A DNA stretch of 64,000 bases, from contig JAEYOW010000007.1 in assembly GCA_023411375.1 (NCBI GenBank), forward strand, positions 1 through 64,000, read 5' to 3'. This document shows, piece after piece, positions 26,869-35,256 of the stretch. This DNA comes from Bacillota bacterium. Lineage in GTDB: Bacteria > Bacillota > Clostridia > Christensenellales > Aristaeellaceae. A program made the translations under genes and the position numbers. How positions within the stretch are numbered: position 1 is the stretch's first letter; each line of letters starts with the position of its first letter. Below the pieces are notes generated by a model that worked only from the letters and a program-made list of their open reading frames with translations, did not search any database and was not told the origin of the DNA.

Positions 26869-26918
26869 GGAAACAGGTATCGCGGGGGCGAAGTACCCCG
26901 CGGCTAAAACATAGCCGC

Positions 26919-26973
26919 AAGCCGCCGGTTGCATGGACAAAGCGCCATGCAATGGGCGGCTTTTGGGTTTTTT
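26919..26973 (+). terminator. terminator after pnp
   Basis: AAGCCGCC (26919-26926) and TTGCATGG pair with CCATGCAA (26945-26952) and GGCGGCTT (26955-26962) in one long stem, followed by TTGGGTTTTTT. The T-tract itself lies in a small TTGGGT/ACCCAA repeat. Confidence 0.85.
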
Positions 26974-26996
26974 GACCCAAGAAAGGAACGGATGCA

Positions 26997-28256
26997 ATGT
27001 TTGATCATATCACGCTGCCAAACGGCCTGCGCGTGGTGGGCGAAAGGCTTACGCATGTAAGGAGCTGCACCGTCGGCATATGGGTGAAGGTGGGTAGCAT
27101 GAACGAGCAGCCCGAGGAAAACGGGCTGTCCCACTTTATTGAGCACATGGTGTTTAAGGGCACGAAAAACCGCTCCGCACGCGATATCGCCGAGGAGATG
27201 GATATGGTGGGCGGACAGCTTAACGCCTTCACCAGCAAGGAATGCACCTGCTACTACGCCAAGGTGATCGACGACGATCTGCGCCTCGCGGTGGATATTC
27301 TGGCCGACCTTGCCCTGCGACCTGTGTTTGACGAAAAGGAGTTGAACAAGGAGCGCGGGGTGGTGCTGGAGGAAATCGCCATGGTGGAGGATACCCCAGA
27401 GGATCTTGTGCATGAGCTGTTGTGCGGCGCGCAGTATTCCGGCTCGCTCCGGTTCCCGATTTTGGGTGCCAACGAGCGCATCCGTGGATATTCCCGCGCG
27501 GATATGGTCGCGTATTGGCGCAGGCACTATGTGCCGCAAAACATGGTGCTTGCCATCGCGGGTAATTACGACTGGGAAAATTTCATCCAGCTTGTCAATA
27601 CATATTTTGATAAATTTTCCAACAAGCAGGGCGAGGAAGCGCCATGCCAGCCGCAGCGCTTTGAAAGCGGACGGAGGTCGCGCGCCAAGGATACCGAACA
27701 GCTTCATATCTGCATGGGCTTTCCGGGCGTGCCTTCCGACAGCGACGACCTGTATGCGCTCTCCGTGTTCAATAACGCGCTGGGCGGCGGCATGAGCAGC
27801 AGGCTTTTCCAGCGTATCCGTGAGGAGTTGGGCATGGCCTACAGCGTATACACCTATTCCAGCTCCTACCGCGATATCGGCGTATTTAACGTATATGCGG
27901 GCACTACGCCTGAAAACGGCGAAACCGTCATTCGTGAAATGCAGGAGCAAATGAAGCTTTTTGTGGATAAGGGCCTGACGGAGAAGGAGTTTAAGAGCGC
28001 CAAAGCCCAGCTTCGCGGCGGTTTTGTGCTGGGCTTGGAAAGCTCCAGCGGGCGCATGCAGTCCATCGGCCGGGGCATGCTGCTCTTGGGTAAAATGCGC
28101 GACCCGGAGGAGACGCTTTCAAAGATCGACGCTGTAACCCAGGAGGATGTGATGGCGATTGCGCGCCGCGTGTTGGACGCTCCGCCAAGCGCGGCGATCG
28201 TGGGCAAGGATGCGCAGAAATACCTGGAGATGATCGGGGGCGTGCCGCGTGGATAA
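26997..28256 (+). CDS. M16 family processing protease
   Basis: 419 residues with the inverted zinc motif HFIEH (H46, E49, H50) and the downstream Glu in VVLEEIAMVEDTPEDLVHE (~125). GGQLNAFTSKECTCYYAKV and the second-half GGGMSSRLFQRIREELGMAYSVY are typical of Firmicute PepR/YmxG-like insulinase proteases, which are usually encoded after pnp. It cuts peptides, exact substrate unknown. AAAGGAACGG precedes the ATG at 26997. Confidence 0.92.
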   Translation: MFDHITLPNGLRVVGERLTHVRSCTVGIWVKVGSMNEQPEENGLSHFIEHMVFKGTKNRSARDIAEEMDMVGGQLNAFTSKECTCYYAKVIDDDLRLAVDILADLALRPVFDEKELNKERGVVLEEIAMVEDTPEDLVHELLCGAQYSGSLRFPILGANERIRGYSRADMVAYWRRHYVPQNMVLAIAGNYDWENFIQLVNTYFDKFSNKQGEEAPCQPQRFESGRRSRAKDTEQLHICMGFPGVPSDSDDLYALSVFNNALGGGMSSRLFQRIREELGMAYSVYTYSSSYRDIGVFNVYAGTTPENGETVIREMQEQMKLFVDKGLTEKEFKSAKAQLRGGFVLGLESSSGRMQSIGRGMLLLGKMRDPEETLSKIDAVTQEDVMAIARRVLDAPPSAAIVGKDAQKYLEMIGGVPRG

Positions 28257-28617
28257 GCTAGAACGCATTTTTGAGCTGCAAAAGGGCTTTCAGGACAAGC
28301 TGAAACAGGAGCGCGGGCTCACGGATATTCCCATGCAGGAATGGCTCCAGAAGCAGACGCTGGCGATGGTTTCGGAGCTGGCAGAGCTTTTGGAAGAAGT
28401 CAATTTTAAATGGTGGAAGAACCCGCACGAGCTGAACACGGCTAATATTCATGAGGAATTGAGCGATATCTTGCATTTCTTCATCAGCATGTGCATTGAA
28501 TCCGGTATGACCGCCGACGATCTTTTTAACGTCTACGTTGGTAAAAACAAGGAAAACCACATGCGGCAGGACGGTACAAGCCGGAAACATGGCTATGAAA
28601 CGGGCCTTCAGCCATAA
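28249..28617 (+). CDS. dimeric dUTPase-like NTP pyrophosphatase
   Basis: 122 residues, all-alpha. SELAELLEEVNFKWWK, EELSDILHFFISMC and KNKENHMRQDG carry the metal-binding Glu/Asp set of the dimeric dUTPase (dUTPase_2, MazG-related) family, which removes pyrophosphate from dUTP or similar nucleotides. It begins with GTG at 28249, overlapping the protease stop by 8 bp. Confidence 0.82.
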   Translation: MDKLERIFELQKGFQDKLKQERGLTDIPMQEWLQKQTLAMVSELAELLEEVNFKWWKNPHELNTANIHEELSDILHFFISMCIESGMTADDLFNVYVGKNKENHMRQDGTSRKHGYETGLQP

Positions 28618-28720
28618 GGCGCGCCGCCGCAGGTACAACGACGGGGATGCATCGCTAAACCCCTGGGGTTTGGCATAGCTCTTGACAATCCCATTATACA
28701 TGGAGAGGGGGTGGCCCCAA

Positions 28721-29320
28721 ATGCCATGGAAGGCCGGAGCATCGCTTCCGGGCGGTTACACGCTGCTTGAGCGCGTCGATCTGGTTCGGAATCGCGCGCA
28801 TTTAAAGCGTGTGGTGTGTCTATCGGTTGGGCTGGCAGGCGCTGCGCTTCTGGCGGGCTTTTGCTTCGCGCCCGCCGGAGGGAACGCAGGGACGGTTACA
28901 GTGGGTAGCTTCATTGTGAAGCTTTTGACGGCGGCGGCGGGTCTTGCGCTGTACATGGCGGGGCATGAGGCGGTGCATGGATTGGCTATGTGGGCGGCCG
29001 GGCGCGTAAAGCCGCATTTTGGCTTTACCCTGATGTATGCCTATGCTGGCAGCGACGCTTTTTTTTCAAAAAACGCCTATCTGTGCATCGCGTTGGCGCC
29101 TGCGGCCGTATGGGGCATTGGGCTTGCGCTTGGTTGCGCGCTTGTTCCGTCCGATTGGTTTTGGGTGGTATATGCGGCGCAGGTGTTTAATCTCTCCGGT
29201 TCCGCGGGCGATTTTTACGTGGCGGCTCGGGTGCTGCGCATGCCCGGCGGCGTGCTGGTGCGCGACACGGGCACGGCCATGATGGCATTTTCCCCCATGC
29301 AAACGGCAGCGGACGCATAG
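28721..29320 (+). CDS. DUF3267 putative membrane metalloprotease
   Basis: 199 residues with about four membrane segments. GHEAVHGLAMW near residue 88 is a zincin-like HExxH, and the layout (TM, HExxH in a TM, two further TMs) matches DUF3267, a family of presumed membrane zinc peptidases without a proven substrate. GGAGAGGGGG before ATG 28721 decides the start; an ATG at 28700 would overlap that SD. A weak promoter (TTGGCA at 28670, TATACA at 28695) lies ahead. Confidence 0.75.
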   Translation: MPWKAGASLPGGYTLLERVDLVRNRAHLKRVVCLSVGLAGAALLAGFCFAPAGGNAGTVTVGSFIVKLLTAAAGLALYMAGHEAVHGLAMWAAGRVKPHFGFTLMYAYAGSDAFFSKNAYLCIALAPAAVWGIGLALGCALVPSDWFWVVYAAQVFNLSGSAGDFYVAARVLRMPGGVLVRDTGTAMMAFSPMQTAADA

Positions 29321-29347
29321 CGCTTCCTGATATTGCAAGCGGCGGCA

Positions 29348-29387
29348 AACCTCCTTTCGGGCAAAATAGCGCCGAGGGAGGTTTTTT
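29348..29387 (+). terminator. terminator hairpin that contains the next gene's SD
   Basis: AACCTCC (29348-29354) pairs with GGAGGTT (29377-29383), with inner TCGG/CCGA, and is followed by a T-tract to 29387. It ends the DUF3267 gene. Its right arm GAGGGAGG is also the only SD of the SpoIID-like gene starting at 29390, so a folded RNA would hide that site. Confidence 0.75.
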
Positions 29388-29389
29388 AA

Positions 29390-30412
29390 ATGAAACGGAT
29401 TGGAATGTTGGGTGTTCTGTGCGCCGCCGCGCTGATGATGCAAGGCTGCGCGACCAGTGCGCAGGGCGCGCCCGTGCCGACAACCACGCCCACCGGCGCG
29501 CAGCTACAGGCGGAGGATGTGGCCTGGCCGAGCGACAAGCTGAAAACAAATGAAAACGGCGTACCTACCTTCTCCGTCTACGTGGTTGACGACAAAAAGG
29601 TGGAGAATGTGGATGTGGAGAGCTATGTGGAGGGCGTGCTGGCGGGTGAGATGAAAAACGACTGGCCGCTGGAGGCACTTAAGGCGCAGGCAATTTTGGC
29701 CCGCACCTTTGTGCTGAAGTTTGTGGATGAGAAAAAAAGCCAGTATGAAGGCGCTGATATCTCCACGGATATCGAGGAAGCTCAGGCCTATGACGCAAGC
29801 GCGGTAAACGACCGAATCAAGCAGGCGGTGGCCGAAACAAAAGGGTTGGTATTGTCCGCCAACGGCGAGCTGCCCTACGCTTGGTTTCATGCGCATAGCG
29901 GAGGCATGACGGAACTGGCTAAGGCCGGCCTGGGCTGGGATAAGGACGAGCCGCCCTACACCCAGGTAGTAGAGAGCAACGAGCCCGAAACCGTGCAAAA
30001 CGAAAAGGACGCCCAGACGCTTAAGGATGCACAGACCTGGGAGGCGACGTTTTCAGCGGCTGAGTTTGCCGCCGCCTGCGAGAAGCAGGGCGTAAGCGTA
30101 GACCTGGGAAACGGTGCGCAGCTAACCGTGGACGAACGGGGCGAGAGCGGCCGGGCGGTAACCATCAGCGTTAACGGCAAGCCCGTAAAGGCGACGGAGC
30201 TGCGCATTGCGCTGGGCAGCACAAAAATGCGAAGCACGCTGATCACAAGCCTGCGCGTAGAAAACGGCAAGGTGATGATTGCGGGCAAGGGCTACGGTCA
30301 TGGCGTGGGTATGAGCCAGTGGGGCGCGTACGGCATGGCGGAACAGGGCAAAACGGCCGAGGAGATCGTTAAGCACTATTTCAAGGACGTCTCCGTCGTG
30401 AAAATCTGGTAG
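29390..30412 (+). CDS. SpoIID/LytB-domain lipoprotein
   Basis: 340 residues. Signal peptide with lipobox MQGC (Cys20) gives a membrane-anchored exported protein. The SpoIID domain covers ~60-340: VESYVEGVLAGEMKNDW with the catalytic Glu (E87), LKAQAILARTF, FHAHSGGMTE and GYGHGVGMSQWGAYGMA. SpoIID is a lytic transglycosylase acting on peptidoglycan lacking stem peptides, essential for engulfment in sporulation. The lipoprotein anchor in place of a TM and the position away from the spoIID locus mean this may be a paralogue rather than SpoIID itself. Confidence 0.85.
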   Translation: MKRIGMLGVLCAAALMMQGCATSAQGAPVPTTTPTGAQLQAEDVAWPSDKLKTNENGVPTFSVYVVDDKKVENVDVESYVEGVLAGEMKNDWPLEALKAQAILARTFVLKFVDEKKSQYEGADISTDIEEAQAYDASAVNDRIKQAVAETKGLVLSANGELPYAWFHAHSGGMTELAKAGLGWDKDEPPYTQVVESNEPETVQNEKDAQTLKDAQTWEATFSAAEFAAACEKQGVSVDLGNGAQLTVDERGESGRAVTISVNGKPVKATELRIALGSTKMRSTLITSLRVENGKVMIAGKGYGHGVGMSQWGAYGMAEQGKTAEEIVKHYFKDVSVVKIW

Positions 30413-30482
30413 CGGAAGGGCGATGTCCTGCACCCAAATCGCCCCTTAAAGCCATGCGCCTTTGCCGCAAGGCGGTAGCAAG

Positions 30483-30507
30483 TATCCCCCGGCTGTGCCG
30501 GGGGATA
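30483..30507. repeat. perfect inverted repeat
   Basis: TATCCCCCGGC-TGT-GCCGGGGGATA, an 11-bp perfect stem with a 3-nt loop and no T-tract, in the 229-bp gap between the convergent SpoIID-like and adhesin genes. The rest of that gap (30413-30641) holds no gene. It may be a Rho-independent-like stop for either side or another dispersed hairpin. Confidence 0.55.
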
Positions 30508-30641
30508 TGAGGGGGCATAGCCCTAGAATACCAGCGGCGCCCTAACAGGCGTATATACACTCTGCCACATGTGTAAGTAGTTATAGCCGTTTCTTATGCC
30601 GCCAAGTCCGTGTAGGACATGTTCCCTTACAGGGGTTTCTG

Positions 30642-33600
30642 TTACTTGTTGAGAGATTTGAAGACTTTTCTCTTCTTGCCCAAGAACGCGATTGCTCCTC
30701 CAATTAAAAAAGACGCGATTGTCAACGCCAGCCAGAGCCACGGCATAGAAGAATCGCCGGTTTTGGGAGGATTGCCGGGCTTGGGCGGCATAGGAGTAGC
30801 TTTGAAACTCACGCTAATGACATGATCTGTGGTCACATTGCTAAAGAGATAGCCACTCACCGCACCCACGCTCGCGCCGTCTACCAGCACGTCGCCGACT
30901 TCATAACCGTTATTCGCTGTGATTGCAAAGCTCTGATTGTCGCCGTCATTAACCGCTACGGCTCCGCTTGGCGAAATGCTGCCGTTTGCGCCCGCTGTGG
31001 CGGTGATGGTATTCGTGGCTGACGGTTCATAATACGCAATCGCATAGCTGGAAAACTTGTTCAAGTGGGCGGTTACGGTGGTTTTTTTTGTGTCCACGGT
31101 TATGTGCTCGCCGTTTGTATTCGTGGTTTCGGTAATCTTGTCCACCTGTGCGCCATGATAGCGATAGATGGCATAGCCGTCCTTGCCCTGGATAGCCTCC
31201 GGCAGGTGAAAGATGACCGTGATGAGGTTCACTCCATAATCGGCTGCGGAAAGATCTACTATTTTTTGGGCAGGGCTGTTATTGATGCTCTCAAACAAAT
31301 CAAAATCCATCATCACCCCCTTGACCATTCCCCTGTCTTGTTTGATCCTGGCTTTGACATCGGCGGCGTTGGGAGTGGTTTCGTTGCGGAGTCCCCTGAG
31401 CTCGATCAGCACGTTGGTGTTGGCGGCAGATTCGCCTGCTTTGGCCGCGATATCGTCCAGCCCGCCGGCCTCGAGGTTGGGCGAGAGCGTGTCGCTTCCG
31501 TCGAAGGTAACGACGCTGTTGTAAGTGCCGCTTGGCAGCGTTACGTTCTGCCGGATGGCTTGAGCGACCGTTACTAACACGGTGACGGTCACCGGTTTTC
31601 CGTTAACCATGGCGGAAACAATGAGATTATACTCCCCGGCGGGAACGTTAGCGTGGTATCTCCAGTTGGGGCCGCTGCCGCTTACCGCGACGGAGGTGTA
31701 AACGCCGTCGCGCACCAGCTTGGCGGTGGGCGTCGCGTCCGCGTCGCCTGTGATGTCCCCATTCACCTCATGGGTCGGCTCGTTTATAGATTCAAAAACA
31801 ATCTCCCCAACGGATTTTCCCCCGTACCATACATAAGCTTTGTTATCCGCCACAACGGTGGATTTTGTTTTTTGCACCGTTAGCCTGCCCGTCGCATTGT
31901 CGAACGCCGTGACGGACAAGCCTGGGATTGCGGTGTAGGTATCCGGGGAAGAGGAAAGGGTAAAATGCTCCAGCTTCACCCTGGTGGAATCGGAGACGAT
32001 TTCCTCAATGTCGTCGATGGCGGCAATATCCACCCGATCCGCGGCGGTGGCGTCGTCCGCCGCGTCAGCGGCATAATAGAGCGAAACCGTGTTATCCGTT
32101 CCAACCTCTGTCCAAGGCGAGACAAGGAAATAATTGGATACTTCGCTGTCGTGATAATCCAAAACGGCATAATCCTTTTTACCATCGTTATTAGCATCAA
32201 TGACAAACGTAGTTGGATCTGCGCTGAAAATACCGGACTTGATTTTAATGACGCCTTTGCAATAATCAGATGTAAGGGTTAATGCAGCCGCTACCCAGTA
32301 AGTATCTTTACCGGTTACAATGACGTTTTTCGTTTCGCCTTCCTGCGCAATTCCGTTGGCAATAGGAAAGCCCGCCGTTTTGTTGATTGTTATGTTATTC
32401 AGCGTGATGGTATCGCTCTGAAACGCCTGGCTGCCCACCCACATGGCCTCATTTTTACCGATGAAGCTGGCGTTGGAAATCCCGGTGAGATTTGCGACAG
32501 GATATCCAATATAGAAGACTTCGCCGGCAGAAGCGTCTGAATTTTTGAAAGTGCCTCCGTTGATGGTCAGTGTTCCACAGAGCGACATTGCATAGTAATC
32601 GCCGTAGATTGCTCCGCCGTTGATGGTAATCTGCGTTTTATCAACGCTGGTTCCGGCAGCCGCCGCTGATTCCACCACAATACCGCAGGTATAATACGTT
32701 TTATTCGCGAATGAGGCTGCCTTTTTTGCGGTCATTTCCACACCGTCGTTGATGGTCAAGGCCGCGGCATCATCTGTTGCCTTGAACGCGGAGTACATAT
32801 AGACCGCGCTATTTCTGGTCCTGTCCTTTGCGTAGCCAATGTTTGCGTCTATCTTTATATTTCCGTCTAAAGTCAAATCGCCATAGTTTTTGATGAGATA
32901 AATGAGCGGTGTCGCGTCATTATGAATTCTTCCGTGGGACGGATCGCAAGCGCCTGTATTCTTTATCGTCAGCTTGCCCGTTTGATGTACCTGTATTAGG
33001 CAGCTTAAATTCTCGATATTGCCTGACACAACGCCGCCGCCAATTAAGGGCGCGTTTTGCATTCCGTTTCCGGTGATCGTATATCCATTCAGGTCAATGG
33101 TAGTCTCGTCGCCTTCAATCACGCGCAACTGCCAATCATGAAGGTCAAGGTCTTTCTGTAATTGATTTGCGCCGCTTGGAAAACGAATGTAAATATTGTT
33201 AAACAGGATATTGTGATCCGGGCTGTATAGCTTTTCAAGCATTTCAGGCGTTAACAATATTCCGCCGCCGCTTCCTACGATATTTCCCGAAAAAGTGCCG
33301 CTGTTCAGAAATATCTTGGCTTTGGAGCCATTGTTATTCACACAGGCGGAGCTTGAGGTATAAGAGCCACCGTTGATTGTAATCTGTCCGGTAGAGCCGC
33401 TGGCGGATTCAACGCAGTTGCCGAATTGCGATGCATAAGAACCACTCTCGATGGTGACCGTTGCGATGTCCTCCGCCAGGATGCAGCTTGTTACGGTGCT
33501 GTTCTGCGTGATGCCGCCGCTGCCATCGGTGGAGCTGTCTTTCAAATTAATGGCTGACGTTCCATACACATCAAGGCCGTAGCTTGTACTGGAGCAGGTC

Positions 33601-33911
33601 AATCGATGACCGTTAAAGTCTATTGTGAGATTTTGGGAACCAATTAAAACGCTTGATTCCTGCGTATCTGTGTTTAAAACAATCGTGTCGCCATTCTCTG
33701 CCTTGCCGATTGCACCTTGCAACGTTTTATAAGTCGCACCCTCCGCGCGGGCGGCAGAATCGTCTGCGGTGGTGTTGTTCACAAGCAGGGTAACGGCATT
33801 GCCGCTCGCGCTGCTTGCCGCGAGCACGCTCGTTGGCAGCATGGTGACAAGCAGCGCCGCTGCCAGCGTAAGGGACAGGAGCTTTGCGCGTAGATTTGTT
33901 TGCCTTTGCAT
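30642..33911 (-). CDS. sortase-anchored beta-helix adhesin
   Basis: About 1089 residues. Signal peptide (LLSLTLAAALLVTMLPTSVLA); residues ~40-620 repeat short beta-strands with TINGG, TIESGS and TLDGNI runs, the mark of a right-handed beta-helix; then Ig-like and a bacterial-repeat module (GANGSISPSGAVAVNDGDN). The C-terminus has PPKTGD, a hydrophobic stretch and KKRK, a sortase signal of the (N/S)PKTG kind. It is a surface protein, probably an adhesin or glycan-binding protein. Start: GTG 33944 overlaps the previous stop (GTGA), but GAGGA sits properly only for ATG 33911. GC is visibly lower than in the core genes. Confidence 0.85.
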   Translation of the reverse strand: MQRQTNLRAKLLSLTLAAALLVTMLPTSVLAASSASGNAVTLLVNNTTADDSAARAEGATYKTLQGAIGKAENGDTIVLNTDTQESSVLIGSQNLTIDFNGHRLTCSSTSYGLDVYGTSAINLKDSSTDGSGGITQNSTVTSCILAEDIATVTIESGSYASQFGNCVESASGSTGQITINGGSYTSSSACVNNNGSKAKIFLNSGTFSGNIVGSGGGILLTPEMLEKLYSPDHNILFNNIYIRFPSGANQLQKDLDLHDWQLRVIEGDETTIDLNGYTITGNGMQNAPLIGGGVVSGNIENLSCLIQVHQTGKLTIKNTGACDPSHGRIHNDATPLIYLIKNYGDLTLDGNIKIDANIGYAKDRTRNSAVYMYSAFKATDDAAALTINDGVEMTAKKAASFANKTYYTCGIVVESAAAAGTSVDKTQITINGGAIYGDYYAMSLCGTLTINGGTFKNSDASAGEVFYIGYPVANLTGISNASFIGKNEAMWVGSQAFQSDTITLNNITINKTAGFPIANGIAQEGETKNVIVTGKDTYWVAAALTLTSDYCKGVIKIKSGIFSADPTTFVIDANNDGKKDYAVLDYHDSEVSNYFLVSPWTEVGTDNTVSLYYAADAADDATAADRVDIAAIDDIEEIVSDSTRVKLEHFTLSSSPDTYTAIPGLSVTAFDNATGRLTVQKTKSTVVADNKAYVWYGGKSVGEIVFESINEPTHEVNGDITGDADATPTAKLVRDGVYTSVAVSGSGPNWRYHANVPAGEYNLIVSAMVNGKPVTVTVLVTVAQAIRQNVTLPSGTYNSVVTFDGSDTLSPNLEAGGLDDIAAKAGESAANTNVLIELRGLRNETTPNAADVKARIKQDRGMVKGVMMDFDLFESINNSPAQKIVDLSAADYGVNLITVIFHLPEAIQGKDGYAIYRYHGAQVDKITETTNTNGEHITVDTKKTTVTAHLNKFSSYAIAYYEPSATNTITATAGANGSISPSGAVAVNDGDNQSFAITANNGYEVGDVLVDGASVGAVSGYLFSNVTTDHVISVSFKATPMPPKPGNPPKTGDSSMPWLWLALTIASFLIGGAIAFLGKKRKVFKSLNK

Positions 33912-33940
33912 CATCATTTCCTCACGGATTTTTTTAGTGT

Positions 33941-34297
33941 TCACGCAAATTTCGTTTCACACATGGATTCCCGAACCTTTTTTCTTGCAACGGGCTTGAT
34001 GACGTAGCCTTGCGCCCGTGTTTTAATGGCATCTCCCGCGTAGGCGTCCGTTGCGGTGACAAACACCGTGAGCACGGCGGGTTGTGTGGCCTTGACCGCC
34101 GCCTGTAAATCGAAGCCCGTAATCCCCAGCATGGCCGCCTCGGTATACAGCGCGTCAACGGGATGGTCCCGGGTGTAATCCGCGGCGGCCTCCGGGTCGG
34201 TGAACACGACCACCTCGCATCCTGGAAAGGCCATGCGTAAGCATTTGACCAACCGCTTCAAATCCCTTTTATTTGGATCGACTGCCACGATTACCAT
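33941..34297 (-). CDS. stand-alone receiver domain with Glu at phospho site
   Basis: 118 residues, one CheY-like domain and no output domain. MVIVAVDPNKRDLKRL replaces the usual acidic pair, and the loop that should hold the phosphorylated Asp reads ALYTEAAMLGITGFDL, so Asp is Glu. The Thr (VFVTATDAY) and Lys-Pro (YVIKPV) are kept. It may mimic the phosphorylated state or act as a protein-binding adaptor. GGGAGGCACGC precedes the ATG. It is co-transcribed with the adhesin, ending within 4 bp of its alternative GTG start. Confidence 0.75.
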   Translation of the reverse strand: MVIVAVDPNKRDLKRLVKCLRMAFPGCEVVVFTDPEAAADYTRDHPVDALYTEAAMLGITGFDLQAAVKATQPAVLTVFVTATDAYAGDAIKTRAQGYVIKPVARKKVRESMCETKFA

Positions 34298-34351
34298 ATT
34301 GCGTGCCTCCCATTTTTTTCAGCCCCATTTGTTCTTTAATTACTCATTCTT

Positions 34352-34384
34352 ATTGTAAGAGGCAATGCTGACACCACGCTGACA
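34352..34384 (-). promoter_or_regulatory. SARP-type target promoter of receiver-adhesin unit
   Basis: On the minus strand, TGTCAGC (34384-34378), GTGG, TGTCAGC (34373-34367), then 9 nt and TACAAT (34357-34352). Perfect heptamer direct repeats at an 11-bp period ending 8 bp before the -10 are the textbook site for SARP winged-helix activators. No -35 is seen. The SARP-type response regulator is encoded directly upstream. Binding is inferred. Confidence 0.6.
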
Positions 34385-34398
34385 AATCCACGTTGTAT

Positions 34399-34452
34399 AC
34401 AGATAAAGAAATCCGGCAGCGCAGAAATGCATTGCCGGATTTCTTTATCTGT
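34399..34452 (-). terminator. terminator of the kinase-regulator operon
   Basis: A perfect 20-bp stem: ACAGATAAAGAAATCCGGCA (34399-34418) and its exact complement at 34433-34452, with a 14-nt loop. It lies 7 bp after the response-regulator stop. The outer stem is A/T-rich, giving T-rich RNA on exit. It separates this operon from the receiver-adhesin promoter. Confidence 0.75.
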
Positions 34453-34458
34453 AAATAA

Positions 34459-35256
34459 TTAGGTATGCCTGATATTCATCAACTCGCCAACGGTAAACTC
34501 CGCCCAGCTGTAATTAGACATATACTCGCCGGTAAAGGCGTTTAGCTGCGCTACATCGCCCTCCAAAACGGCGTAGTAATCGCAGTCGATCAAAGCTGTA
34601 TCTATGGCGATATCTTGGCGACTCTTCATGATAAGATCCTGTAAACCTATATTCTTAAAGGTTTTGACTAAATCTGAGACAATCTTTTGCGTATTGTTCT
34701 GCACTGTGCGGTCGTATGGTTTGTCTTCCCACAGTACCGCCGACAGGTCGGCGTAGGTAACGCGCGCGCCTCTGCGGTCGATCAGATAGGCAAGGCATTC
34801 CTTGCACTTCGCCCATGGAAACTTTAAAGGCTGACCATCCGCGAATACCTCAAAATAGCCGAAGGTCTGTATCCGCACCCGCTTGTCCACGTGGCGCGGC
34901 AGGGGATGACGTAAATTTTCCAGCTCCACGCGCAGATCGCTTGCCCTGACTGGCTTTAATAGATACCCGCTGACGTGAAGCCGCAGGGCGTCCAGCGTGT
35001 AACTATCGTAGCCGGTGATAAAAATAACGTTGATGTTTGGGCGAAGGTCTTTGCACTTCTTGGCAAGGGTGATCCCGTTCATTCCTCCCATCTCAATGTC
35101 TAAAAAGGCGATGTCCACTTCATTTTCCTGCAAATAGGCAAAGGCTTCCGCTGATTTCAGAAAGCTCCTGATTTCATCATCCGCTAAAACCTCATGGAGC
35201 AGCGCCACCATATTATCCAGCGCAAGCTGTTCATCGTCAACCGCGATTACTCTCAT
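34459..35256 (-). CDS. SARP-type (COG3947) response regulator
   Basis: 265 residues. Receiver domain (1-120) with acidic pair DDE, phospho-Asp in IAFLDIEMGGMNG (~54), Thr in FITGYDSY and Lys in LLKPV. A winged helix of the SARP/OmpR kind follows (IQTFGYFEVFADGQPLKFPW... VTYADLSAVLWEDKP). The end (EGDVAQLNAFTGEYMSNYSW) matches the short BTAD-like tail of COG3947 proteins. It overlaps the kinase gene by 20 bp. It probably activates the adhesin promoter next door and answers to that kinase. Confidence 0.85.
   Translation of the reverse strand: MRVIAVDDEQLALDNMVALLHEVLADDEIRSFLKSAEAFAYLQENEVDIAFLDIEMGGMNGITLAKKCKDLRPNINVIFITGYDSYTLDALRLHVSGYLLKPVRASDLRVELENLRHPLPRHVDKRVRIQTFGYFEVFADGQPLKFPWAKCKECLAYLIDRRGARVTYADLSAVLWEDKPYDRTVQNNTQKIVSDLVKTFKNIGLQDLIMKSRQDIAIDTALIDCDYYAVLEGDVAQLNAFTGEYMSNYSWAEFTVGELMNIRHT

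Noticed and set aside
24709..26997. 762-codon open frame antisense to pnp
   Set aside because: Exact shadow of a conserved, SD-preceded pnp; low-complexity His/Leu/Ala composition produced by the high-GC third positions; no family motif.
28682..28700. TTGACA at 28682 as a -35 for the DUF3267 gene
   Set aside because: The nearest -10-like TATACA is only 7 bp away and nothing suitable lies 16-18 bp downstream.
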